Assembly (NCBI GenBank): GCA_029204225.1
Contig: CM055104.1
Coordinates: 21,761,952 to 21,825,951, forward strand
DNA: 64,000 nt
Direction of reading: 5' to 3'
DNA from: Diphasiastrum complanatum
Taxonomy: Eukaryota > Streptophyta > Lycopodiopsida > Lycopodiales > Lycopodiaceae
Part shown: positions 20,068 through 31,281 of the stretch, in pieces
Layout: the number at the start of each line of letters is the position of its first letter
Numbering within the stretch: position 1 is the first letter of the stretch
Position numbers and translations under genes: made by a program
The notes under the pieces: model-generated
Database searches by the model: none
The model's input: only the letters and a program-made list of their open reading frames with translations
What the model was told of the DNA's origin: nothing

Positions 20068-20514
20068 TGTTATAACTCTACTTACTGCAAACCTCCAGGT
20101 GCCAGTTAAACACAAGAGAACGAACGATTCACGTTCCAACCCGCCATAGGACCTAATCCGGGTCCACCCTTCGTGCCTTGGCCTGTAACCGTATCAAGCG
20201 GGGTTCGACCTCCATCCTAGACAGTGTCCCATACCACTGCCTAGGCTCTCAACCATCTCCTGCCTCAAGCTAGCACTCATCCTAGCCGTGCACACGCTCT
20301 CCATCTACCTCCTCCTAGGTAGATAGAATGGATGGCAAATGAGTCCTCCTCCCCTTGTATACCTCCAAGGAGAGAGACTCCAAGCCATGTGCACACCTAG
20401 ATCATGACACGTGGCAACCATGCAGGTTCACGATTCACCGGTCAAGTCTAAAGGCCCAGTCATCGTCCAGTCTCAAGTTTGGGTTTGGGATCCAAGGGAG
20501 TTGGGTCCCTAACA
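20068..20514 (-). repeat. 3' LTR of a gypsy family I element (447 bp)
   Basis: Starts TGTTATAAC and ends CCCTAACA. It is similar along its length to the LTR at 5402-5849. The minus-strand purine stretch AAGGAGAAGGGAA directly outside 20514 is a polypurine tract, making this a 3' LTR of a minus-strand copy. Confidence 0.85.
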
Positions 20515-20745
20515 TTCCCTTCTCCTTAAAAAATCCTTATCTCAACCTAAGTCTATGGTCATGTTCTTTTTCCCAAGTATCATCATCCTCAGAACTTCCT
20601 TTTCAACAAACCAAGTACTCAATTACCTGCCGGTTTCTGAGCCCACGTTGATGTACATCAACAATGGCCTGTGGTTCCGTAGGTACAAAGAATGTAAGGT
20701 CCTCAAGTTGAACTAAAACATCATGAAGTATCAAGTCATCCTTTC
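20515..20745 (-). pseudogene. Chromodomain remnant upstream of family I 3' LTR
   Basis: The minus-strand frame reads RNRQVIEYLV, then a stop, then KGSSEDDDTWEKEHD, a chromodomain core with the usual tryptophan. It sits right before the purine tract and LTR, the normal place for the integrase C-terminus. It indicates that family I is also a chromovirus. Confidence 0.7.
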
Positions 20746-20779
20746 CACAAAGTGAATATGCTCCGTGCATACGTCAGCA

Positions 20780-21250
20780 AAAAGCAGACTAACTAGGAGG
20801 AGTATCTCTCGATATTAGAGTTTGCTTATAACAATACCAAACATTCGGCTACGGGATACAACCCATTTATGCTGATGTATGGTTTTCAGCCACGCTCACC
20901 CACAGTTGTAGGGTTTAAACAAGAAAAAGTTGAAGCAGCCATAAACTTTTTAGAAGACCTAAACCAGATGATAGAACATGCTAAGCGTAGCATTAGACAA
21001 TCCCAGGATCGAGCCAGGCATTATGCAGATCCACACAGACGGGATGTGCAGTTCTTCGCTGGTGAGAAAGTCTACTTGAGAGTTCCAGTTGACTCTGAAA
21101 CCCCACCCTCAAATTAGGAGTGTGTGCTAAGTTGTCTCCTAGGTATTGTGGTCCTATTACCATTACTTTGGAGACATATTTATGTTCCCTTAAATGATAT
21201 CATACTTGAGATGTATTCACATTGGTCTAATGTAGCTTTTGTACATACAA
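20780..21250 (+). pseudogene. Ty3/gypsy integrase C-terminal fragment
   Basis: Reads LEFAYNNTKHSATGYNPFML, then YGFQPRSP, AKRSIRQSQDRARHYADPHR and FFAGEKVYLRVP, the region from the end of the core to the C-terminal barrel. A frameshift at about 21115 leads to LSPRYCGPITI. Both ends are cut. It belongs to a gypsy family other than I and B as seen here. Confidence 0.8.
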
Positions 21251-21279
21251 TACACTAATAAAGGTCTTGGAATGTTTCC

Positions 21280-22757
21280 GACATAGCAGTGGCCTATCTG
21301 ATCACACTTGGAGCACCATTGGGGTGGAACAGGGGTGCTCTCTTTCACCGGTTCTCTTTGGATTGTATATTGATGAGTTAGAGCGAGTCATCTCATAGCA
21401 TGGCGGGGGTGGCTGTAGACTTGGCACCATTCTGATTGCTATTATCCTTTATGCGGATGGATGCTCGCAGTAAGTGTAGACTCTTTGATACTATTGTCAC
21501 CCCCATAGCCTTATATGCAGCAGAGACATGGTGTACCGGCCTCCCCTCCCTTCATCACATTGGGCCAGCATTTCACAATTGCAGACCACCATGTTAGCTC
21601 GTATAATTCGGGCGAAGCCCTCGGTTCCACATGAGATCCTTCTTGCAGAGTTTGCCGTTCCACCCATTCAGATATATGTCGCGTTATCACATACATTCAG
21701 AGAATCCAAGCTCTGCCCGATGAGGATGGTTCTCTCAGGCATCCCATTTCCTCCTTGAGTCATTTGGTATCTCCATTACAGAGCTCCCCTCAGGTACTCA
21801 TCAGTATATCAGGCGCATCTTATATCGGGCATATCTCGACCGTACTTGGGGGCGACAGCTTGGGGTTAAATCCGGCTACTACTGGACTCATTTTATTGAG
21901 CTTGACATAGCAGGGTTCCCGGTCTTGCCACACTATTTGGACTCGAGACTATCACATTGCCTCAGATTTACATTGGGACAGCTCCGCGTATCATCACATC
22001 AGTTGGCTATTGAGACTGGTAGATTCCAGGGTACCCCAAGAGAGGAGCGGATTTGCCAGTCATGCTCTTTAGAGGAGGTGGAGTCAGAGGAGCACTTTAT
22101 CTTTAGGTGCCCGATATATTACGAGATCAGAGGGAGATACCACTGTTTGTTCCGAGACACACCTGTCACCTTACGATCGCTCATAGCTTATGAGGATTCC
22201 CGATGCGCGGCACTCATGATACGAGAGATGTTTATACTACGACAGGATTTGTATCAGACAGCCCAGCAGAGTCAGGTTTCTCAGCCTCAGATCACTTCTT
22301 TCTTCTCCAGGAGGAGAGGACGATTTGATACTGTGACGATGATGATGATGATGACCTACTTGCCCACAGAGACCAGAGACAGCGTCCCACACATACCCAT
22401 GTTGCAGCACGAGCTACTCGACCTATCACGAGGAGACCTCTTCATCCTCCCAGACGACGTTAGAGACCACCAGTGGCCCTTCATGTCGCAGGCCGTATTA
22501 CATCCTTCTATAGCATCAGCACCAGCAGGACAGGACTAGATGATAGCGTCATACCTCACTCATGACTGTTAGCAGTATACATGCTCCCACATGTTTCTTA
22601 TAGCATCACATCTATTTCAGTTTATAGCTTTAGCTCTAGATTTGCTACTTTTGTTACTGTTTTGGAGACGTTTCATACGCTCCTATGGTTACCACATACT
22701 TGACATGTACATTTACTAGTCTTATATGCCTTCTGGCATGGAAAAGACATTAATAAA

Positions 22758-22761
<4 letters not shown>
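21280..22761 (+). pseudogene. LINE fragment B with intact 3' end
   Basis: The 5'-truncated plus-strand copy starts in the RT palm (STIGVEQGCSLSPVLFGLYIDELE, ILYAD). After frame breaks it has an open 204-codon C-terminal stretch (21925-22539) with FIELDIAGFPVLPHYLD in the flanking frame and the zinc motif CQSCSLEEVESEEHFIFRC (CX2C...HX4C). The 3' UTR ends at an AATAAA signal (about 22752) followed at once by the TC repeat. LINEs copy by target-primed reverse transcription, which explains the 5' truncation. Confidence 0.85.

Positions 22762-22842
<81 letters not shown>
22762..22842 (+). repeat. (TC)n microsatellite, 81 nt
   Basis: An uninterrupted TC dinucleotide run directly after the LINE B 3' UTR. 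It is probably the element's 3' tail, which then grew by slippage. Confidence 0.95.
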
Positions 22843-22843
<1 letters not shown>

Positions 22844-25800
22844 AAAGTGGAAGGCCATTCTATAGCAACGTGTCTGCTCCTCAAACCTCGATTGTTGCAA
22901 TTGAATCAACACATGATTTTCCTATCCTATCGCATAGCTCCCAACGGAATTAGCAATGCCTCTGACTGCAATCAACAATAGAATTTTCACCACCTATCCT
23001 CCTCCTATCGCAATGCCTTCGCAACCTTCGCAAAGAGGAAATGAATAACCTATTCTTGATGGTAAAGGGGAACTTTTTAAATAGTTGGACCTTGTCTGCG
23101 CCTGATGATAAAAAATGGATAGGCATTTAATGCCAGGTGCCCATCCAAGGGTGCATGTGCTCTGTGAATTCAGATGCACCCTTGATGGGCACTTGGCATT
23201 AAATGTCAATTCAACTATAAAATAGGCACATGTAATACAAGCTGAGTATTTACTATTGGCACTAGTGACTGGAGTGCACTGTATACATTGTGATTCTTCG
23301 AATCTCGAACTTTGGAGCATGAGAAAAAAGAGCTCATGGTTGTTATAGATTGAGCTGAATTGAGCTCCAAGAATCATGTCATATTACTCAAGTGGGATGA
23401 TGTAAAAATCAGCGTGTCCAATATAATCCCTAATCTGGTAATGGAGACCCTAAAGGAATCTAGTGCTAAAAATGAATGAGAATTGACTACCTCCACTGAG
23501 GTGCATCCTTTGGAGCTGCTTTGATGCTAATGTGAATCAAAGCAATAAACTCCTTGCTATTAATACATACTCATAATTTGATATGCTTTGGCCCTATCTT
23601 GTCGGCCGATGTTGTGTAAGCAAGTCGAACATGGCACTCTACAATGTTAGTTCATAGTGTCAGATGTAGTGTCTTCCTCAAGTCTTAATGTAGAAATCTA
23701 TATCCTATGTTTCTTCAACATCCCTAGCCCGATATATTAGGCTCTTACACTTGAAACAAAGGTTCTTTCTACATATTTCAATTATCTCGTTAGGGTTGTA
23801 CTGATGGACATACATAGGCTACTATCTAGTCAAGAAAAAAGATAAGCCACTATACATCCAATGTAACCCCACCAATTTTACTTTTTGGAGATCAATGCCC
23901 TGGTACATCTGAAAGTATGTTTGTAGCTTAGCAAGCCTACCTTCCAGCTCAGTGGTATTGACAAAGCCGGAACATACTCCAAGATTAATTCCTATCAACA
24001 AAATCATGAAAAATAAAGTTCTTGAAAGTTCTAGAACGTCCACCAATAGTATAACAGGGCTTAGCAGTGTATTAGCCAAAGGAATGGGATCATACCTAGA
24101 TGGCGAGATCATGGCTATCCAAAAGACTGCTAAAAAGTTTGCATCAGATTCTCATTATGCCTATGCATTTGTACTTCAAAGTCTTTGTTCACGCCTCAAT
24201 TGTTGCTCTAGTAATAATTTTATGAGTTGGTGCATAATAGGTTTGGAACACTCACTGCTAGAAGTCACCACGTAGGTGGCATCATGATGTTGTTTGCTTT
24301 CATAGGAATGGTATAAGAAAGTTGAATGGTGGTAGAAAACACTTAATAAAAGTCTATGAGAGCACCCATTACTATCCCTTAGAGATATCACTTTTGTGCA
24401 CGATAGGTAAACTGTCTGGGCTTGTTAAGGCTGGTGCACACACTTCCAATATTGTTGACAGCTCTTTTGTGGGCAAACTTTTTTTTATTTTCTTTGACAT
24501 TTGAAGGGCAAAAAAATGCTTATGTGCATGATAGGCTAGTTGTTCATCATGAGTTTGATTTCTCTGAAACTTCCCTTTTTTTTAGGCGCTATCACTTGTG
24601 TGTGTGACAAGTGATTAGCCTATGGCTGTCAGGGGGCTGGTGCACACAAATCTGAAAATACCGCTTTGGTGCCCGACAATCAGTTTACACAGTGATTTGG
24701 GCCAATGTGAACTAGTTGAATCTTGATCTAAATCAGGTGCTAGAAACTACTTTACTTGCCTTAGGCCTTCAATCAGCATAAAAGCAACTCTGAAAAGATG
24801 AAAACCCTGGCAAAAATGAACTCATTGCCACCAAGCATCGCGATGGAGGTAAAGTCGTTTAATGAACATTTGTTGATAGCATATCGCTGGTAGTAAATTA
24901 GCCCAAACAAAATAGCCTATACAACTCCAACAAAAAGCAAAAACTAACTCTGATCCCAACTGAAAATGTGTCTTGGATTACACTGGAGATGGGTGCTTGA
25001 GATGTAGGGCACATTAGAAAACAGGGCACTGAAAACTCTATCCAAAACAAAAATGAGCCCAAGAAAGTCTCATACCATGGAGTGAACTTAATCATAGATT
25101 TTGCATCAGATTAAGCACAAAAGACTACATTATGATAAGCATGTAGTAACCTCCAACTAAAATATTGAACAAACGTCACACAGGCAGCTCTTCATGTGCA
25201 CACTTGTGATTCCAGCTATTAAAGAATCTTCCATGTTTGATTGCCACATAGAAGCAAAATGATAATGTGCACCTCTAAAAGCATCTGCTTGAATTTACAA
25301 CAATAACCGGGTTCAAGTGAATTTCTCTTCTCACATACTTCACTTGCACTGAGGGAGAGTGCATTCACAGCAACGTTGACATCTTTAGGCAAAGATGCAG
25401 TCTTTCTAACCTTCTGGATCTTCTCAAGTTATTCATTTTGAGCTAAATTACTTTTTTCTTTCAGCTATAGATATGTCATGTTTCAAAAACGAAAACTGCA
25501 CATTATAGGGTTCATAAAATGACAATAAGTCCAAATAGGTTTCCATTGACTGGATAACATACTATTCGTGCCTTTGGTTGTAAATTTTTTGTTTGAGACC
25601 GGTTAAAACAAAAAGCCAAGTTATCATTAATATTTCGCTATGTGAATGTAATTAGCAATGCCTCACATGGGATTCAACTTTTTCGGCAATAAGATTCCAC
25701 GGGGTCGTTTAGCCGAGACCTAATTGCCAACGCTTATCAGTCAGCTTATGAACTCTACTATGCCATGACATGAAAGCGGAACGAAATTGCCACTATCCCA

Positions 25801-28560
25801 TGACATCAACATAAACACGGGAGGGCGGGAGCCAGATCAACACCAGTTCAACTTCAAAGCACTTCATTCCAAATATTACATACATGAAAACCACTTGAAA
25901 AGAAAACCCTACAGTTATGAACCACAAGCAATCAAAAGGCGTAAATAGATACCATAGTGACGGATGCAGGTATTGTCGCCAAGCAAAAGCACAAGCCTCC
26001 CCTCCCCTGTTCTTTGGCTGACTGCGCTGCCCTCTCAAAGCAGCGTGAAAGATCAGCTCTCCGAGGATCGTGCAACAAAGAGCAGGAGGTGCAAATGTGG
26101 AAAATCTATAGTCAAAAAGTGACGATCCAATTTCATCTTCATTTGGTATGTGCTTTAGTAACACAAGTAGTCAAGTCTTATTGTTCTTCTCCATAAAATT
26201 CACAACAAGGAAGTGTACTTTGTACTTATTAATATCAAAGAGTAAATGTGAGAATAGGTAAGATACCCAGCTAGCTATAGCTACAAGGCTACAATTGGCC
26301 ATTGGGATATGGGCAACCAACATGGGCTTAAGCCTTGAGACTCCAAGAGGGAGGGAGCCAAGAGATGCCCATTGCCTCTTTTTTGTGGGGCCTAGCTTAC
26401 TATAATTATTCTCAAGAGAAGATCTTTAAGAATCCTATGTGGAGCATAAACCACCCAACTAACATGAAGAGGCTAGTCAATACCCTAACCTGTTACTCCC
26501 AAGCCACACTGAATGAATACAAGAGACTAGAGGAAAACCTGGCTCAAGGATCTGAAATTTGAATAGGGAGGTGGGCGAGTTTCCATGGTAAGTATTCTCT
26601 CCAAGAGGAGAGAATATTTTCCTTAGGATCCCCATGCAGCCTATATTAAGTTATTGACCTCTTATTCTTGCATTATAGCAGTCAAACACCATGCAATTGC
26701 TCCTATGTCCAATTATAAGTCTGGGCCCTCATATGATTATTAATTACTTGTAACGACCATGCTCGGAATGATGTAACATAACTAATAACCACATACAACT
26801 AGAGTGACCGGCTATCCACGTCAGGAATTATTCTGATTCCCTTATACAGGACATGGACATAACACTTACTGTATTTCAGGAGTCTTCAAAAATAGGAATG
26901 ATCCAATCCCAATGCCAAATTAGGCAAGAAGGCTGACAAACCTTAAAACATTTCTTTGATATAAGGTTTCATTTAATTTGTTGAACTAGGTAATTTTTAT
27001 GTTAGAAGGTGTGAAAAATGCACACTTTGAGAAATTGATAAGTATTTGATGCAAAATCATCCTTTAAAACCATATATGAGCATATAATATGAGAGAATTC
27101 AAGTGTGTCCTAACATTTTAAAATATTTGATCATTTCATAACTTTGTGTTCAGTGAAGGTGGTGCAACTGAGATGGCATGGAGCGAGCAATAGCTATTTA
27201 CACGTTGGAAAAGGAAATCACATGAGAGGAAAGCAACATGGAATTGTACATCATTTTGCAATCACTTTGAGATCCAATAAGACAAGTAGAGCCTGGAGGT
27301 TCTTGAATGGAGGGCCAAAACAGACATGGTCCAGCTACTTGCCCCATATGTTGTTTTTTCCAATGGGATCTCCTCGGGCATTTGCATTATAACATGCGAC
27401 TCCTCCCAATTCATATCAACCCCCAATGGCATCCATGATGAGTGAGGGTTGTTAAATTTTCATTTTCACTCTCCCTTTTGTTGTGCTTTCTAGTCGAACT
27501 CTCCCCTTGCTTACAAACCTTTCTGTAGTTGCAACCAGATAACTTGCTATTCCATCTCATGTTGCACTCAATTTAGCAACAAAGTACCCAAACTAGTTAA
27601 CTAGAATCATAAAAAAAAATCCCTGAATCCAAAAGGGATTTTGGAGAGGATGGTTTTTTGTATTACAACAACCCAATGTCACAATGCATGACATCTATAA
27701 TTTCATCAAGGGAATGGATTGATTGTCATGCCGTATTGTTGGATGGATATAAATCTTCAAAACAACAGACAAAATGTTACACTTTTATTAATATTGCATA
27801 ATAGATATGATCAATCAATAAAAATATTTGTTGAATGATTAAACCACATACTCACGATTGATTTTTTTGTCTATCATCAGTTCAAAATTTGAGTGTTGAG
27901 TTCTTTGTGAAGATATACATGTTGAACTAAAACCTCGACTATAGATTGACCTATAATTGACATTTTGAAATCCACGATCCTTTCTTTCCAAGAGCTTCTG
28001 TATGTAATATAAATTCTTCTTCTTTTCCATTGTTGATGGATGCATCTAAGTTTATTGATACTTTTAATACGTTCTTGGTATTCATTGACCTTCTAAATCT
28101 TTTTCATCACAAACACTAATAGCATCAATCCTACTTCTTGGTCTCCAATTATGAGTCGCCAGCACCAAAAGAGTGAAAAGGATCTGTTAGGATCTGTGTA
28201 TGGATTTGTTAGGATCTGTAGAAAGGATCCTACCCATAGAGGTTATTTTAACTATAATTTTTAACAAGTGACCAAGACTTTACATATGTGAGCAGCCAAA
28301 AAAATAGGGTCAGCAACTATTATTCAATCAAATGGTCTTTTTGCTGCCCAGCAGGAGCTTTGAACATCACCAAAGTTTAGCTGGAAAAGTCTAAAAAGAA
28401 TTTGTCCGTCCATCAATGTTACACTTCTTGACAGATGGAGAAAGCTCATTGGTCCACTTAAACATTTAAAACATGCAAATTCAACAAAAGTATCAGTACA
28501 AAGGGCCCATTTTGAACCCATATTTTTCATAATGAGTAAAATAAGAACACTTCATGTGAT
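22843..28560. other. Unassigned AT-rich DNA
   Basis: No gene is supported. ORFs up to about 127 codons occur on both strands (for example 22994-23377 minus, 23952-24275 plus, 25793-26164 minus), but none has a recognisable domain, consistent coding character or splice context. It holds the hairpin at 23124-23205 and a short GTTAGGATCTGT repeat near 28185-28225. Ancient decayed repeats are likely but unidentified. Confidence 0.5.
23124..23205. repeat. Long imperfect hairpin (33/32-bp arms)
   Basis: Arms 23124-23156 and 23174-23205 are inverted copies with one mismatch and one extra base, separated by 17 nt. The stem could be a fold-back MITE core or a small-RNA precursor. No flanking target duplication was found by eye. 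Confidence 0.8.
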
Positions 28561-29780
28561 CAAGTAAAATCCTCAAGCAAAAATAAAAAATGTAAATGTT
28601 TCTATTGCCACAAACATGGAAATTGGGCCAAGGAATGCCAAAAAAGAATGGCAGATATATAACAAGGCAAGTTGAAGGACTCATACAATCTTCTAGAGGA
28701 TGGAGATGGTGAGACTTCAAATACTTTTATCTTTGTATTGTCATCACAATGCAATGATAAATCTTGTTGGTATATAGATTCAGGGGCTACAAAATACATG
28801 ACTAGCAATCGAGATTGGTTCCATTAGTTAACCATGATTGAAGGAGGCAATAAGATTGCATTGGCTAATGGAGAAGAGTGTCATTCTCATCAAGCTAGCG
28901 AATGGTAAGATGCGGATGATTCAAAATGTGCTTTTTGTGCCCAATCTAAAAAAGAATCTATTATCAGTTGGAGCTATGACCAATCGATGCCTGAAGGTGG
29001 AATTAATCAGGGATAGGATATATGGATCGTAATTTCAAAGTCATTATCGATGGATGCAAAGAGGTCAAAGGTGGTTCATACAAGCTTAATACCTTATTGA
29101 AGAAGGATGTCAGTTTAGCAATTGCACAGAGTACTCTTATCGATATATGGCATAGATGCTTGGAACATCTCAACTTCAACAATCTAAAATTGTTGAAGAA
29201 ACTCAGTATAGTACAGAGTTTGTCTTCTTTTGGTCATCGACAACATCATCTATGTGAAGAATGTATTTTTGGCAAACAACACTAGGAAAAAATTCAAAAA
29301 AAACGATGCTCAAAGGGCAAAGGGTAAGTTAGATTTCATCCATTCTGACTTGTGTGGTCCCATGAATACAATTTTATGATCCAAAATTCAGAAAGACTAT
29401 CGTATCACACGATGTCATTTTTTGTTTAATTGCATGGCTATTATGATGATGAGATTTGTCAAGTGCTTGAGGAGCAAACTCAAGACCTCCTACCTAATAT
29501 TGGAGGCTTGGATGAAGCTAGTGAGAATAAAGAGGTTGAAAAATAGGATGAGCCATCTAGTTGGGAGGCTAAGATGGATGATGTGCCAAAGCATGATGAA
29601 TATCCACACTTGAATAAGCAATCTACAAGAGAAAACATGAATGAGAAGAATGTTCCTTGGGATATGTACTCACCAAGGAGCGTATCACCTCAACATAAAG
29701 TACCAAAATGGTATGAGAAGCTGGTGCAAGAGGGTGCCGAGGAAGTACCATCCATAGAAAATCAAGAATTCATATGAACT
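28560..29780 (+). pseudogene. Ty1/copia gag end, protease, integrase remnant
   Basis: The zinc knuckle CFYCHKHGNWAKEC begins at 28598, followed by the protease motif CWYIDSGATKYMTSN (about 28765). LANGKMRMIQNVLFVPNLKKNLLSVGAM follows as separate short motifs in frame with the 28838 stretch. The GAG-pre-integrase region is IWHRCLEHLNFNNLKLL...CEECIFGKQ (to 29285), then FHSDLCGPMNT (about 29335). The integrase core is largely deleted. VSHDVIF-like residues at about 29405 and an acidic, serine-rich C-terminal linker follow (DVPKHDEYPHLNKQ). Numerous stops make it dead. Confidence 0.82.
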
Positions 29781-29839
29781 TGCTATATTTAAAGAAGCAA
29801 GAGCGACCAAAGTTTGGAAAAAGGTGATAGAAGACGAGA

Positions 29840-30162
29840 TGGCACAACACCTGGGAGCTTGTGGTGATGGAAGATGAGATGGCACAACACTTGGGAGCTT
29901 GTGAATGTTTTTGTAAGTAAAATGCCCATTGGTAATAAGTGGGTGTATGAAATCAAATATCATGTAAATGGATCTATTGCTAAGTACAAGGCAAGACTAA
30001 TTGTCAAAGGCTCTACTCAAAATAAGGGAATAGATTATGAGGAGACATTCACACCAATTGCGAAGTGGACTACTTTGAGACTCTTGATTGCCTTAGCAAC
30101 TAAATTTGAATGGAAAGTCCATTAGATGGATGTTAAATTTGCATTTCTTAATGGCACTTCAG

Positions 30163-30209
<47 letters not shown>

Positions 30210-30410
30210 CAACTTGATGGCTTTGTAGTCTAGGGAGAGGAGGCCAAGCTATGTAAGTTGCATAAAGCTTTGTATGGCTTGAAGCATACTCCTCGTGCAT
30301 GGTATGGATGCATTGATGAGTACTTCATAAGCCAGAGTCTTGTGCATAGTTCATCATATTGCAATCTATACACACTCATTAGAGATTGCTCTATATTGTT
30401 GTGGGTATTC
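29840..30410 (+). pseudogene. Ty1/copia reverse transcriptase remnant
   Basis: Frame 29874-30125 reads HNTWELVNVFVSKMPIGNKW, then KARLIVKGSTQNKGIDYEE and FTPIAKWTTLRLLIALAT. After a stop it continues MDVKFAFLNGT, an inserted TA repeat, MAQLDGF and LHKALYGLKHTPRAWY. It ends before the YVDD box. A tandem duplication of about 37 bp (GATGGCACAACAC...GGGAGCTTGTG) lies at its start (29839-29903). Confidence 0.83.
30167..30205 (+). repeat. (TA)n microsatellite inside copia RT
   Basis: Thirty-nine bases of alternating TA lie at the place where copia RT normally has the E-I-Y-M residues after FLNG. The flanking RT frames remain in register across it. Confidence 0.93.
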
Positions 30411-30419
30411 CATGTAAAT

Positions 30420-31260
30420 AAATAAAATGGCCGAAAGTGGAAATAAGTGCGAGGGTGTGGCAACTTGCGAGCGTAAGCCCATAGCCCAATGAGCACTTGT
30501 AAATAATGTATTTAAATAAACTAGAATATGGGCCATGTAATTAAAATAATGTTAAAAAGGCCAAAATTTAAGTTAACTGAGTTTTCTAAGTTTTGTTTAG
30601 TGGTCAAAAATCAAATGGTGGTAGGTGGGGTGTGCTTCTTTGTGCACCATAGATTAGAATGTGTTTATTTTGAAGGGTTAGGATTTCAATCCTACCTTCT
30701 TGAAGTAGCCAATAGGAACCAAGGGGCAAGAGCCTCCCCAAAGATAAAAAGGCACCTCTTGTAACCATGTGACATGCTAATTGAGAGGAGGAAACTCTAC
30801 CAAATTGGAGATTCAAGCATCCTCATTGTGCTATTGCCTTGTGTCTTGTGCTCTTGTTTGTATGGGCTCAAAATGGGCCCTTTAAGAAATTTCACTTTAG
30901 ATAGAGGTTATGTAGAGAGAGAATGCAAACCAGTAACTTTTGGTCGTCATTTTTCGAGTTTTCAGCCTTGCCCAATGTTTAACTGCTATGGTTAACTTCA
31001 AACATTAGTTAGTTAAGCATGGGATGTAATAACTTCTCTGCATGCTCGTTTCAAAAATCAAGGCTAGAGTTTTATGAGTATCGTGGTAAATCTTGGTGTG
31101 CTCAATGCAAAAACTAAAGCGGGAGTACAATGAGCACATTTGAAATCTTTGTATGCTTACAGTAAAATATGAGGCGAGACGATTTTTTAGCACGACATAG
31201 ATATTACAAAAGTAAGGTACGCAAATCTATTCAGTTTATCTGATTGTAGTTTGAAGCATT
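30420..31260 (+). other. Unassigned region with promoter-like motifs
   Basis: No gene. It has a CCAAT motif at about 30707-30711 and a TATA-like GATAAAAAGG at about 30743, spaced as in an LTR or gene promoter. I could not find a repeat partner or TG...CA ends, so an LTR identity is only a guess. Confidence 0.25.
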
Positions 31261-31281
31261 TACGTATTGTAGCTATCAACA

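Noticed and set aside
22726-22953. ORF with a long Ser-Leu repeat
   Set aside because: It is the translation of the TC microsatellite.
22994-23377. 127-codon minus-strand ORF
   Set aside because: It spans the 23.1-kb hairpin, has no domain and no gene context.
23822-24275. Overlapping plus and minus ORFs around 24 kb
   Set aside because: Both strands are open over part of the stretch, neither resembles a known protein, and no codon-level support could be seen.
25793-26164. 123-codon ORF in unassigned DNA
   Set aside because: No motif, no splice context, no partner sequence; chance ORFs of this length are expected in 5 kb.
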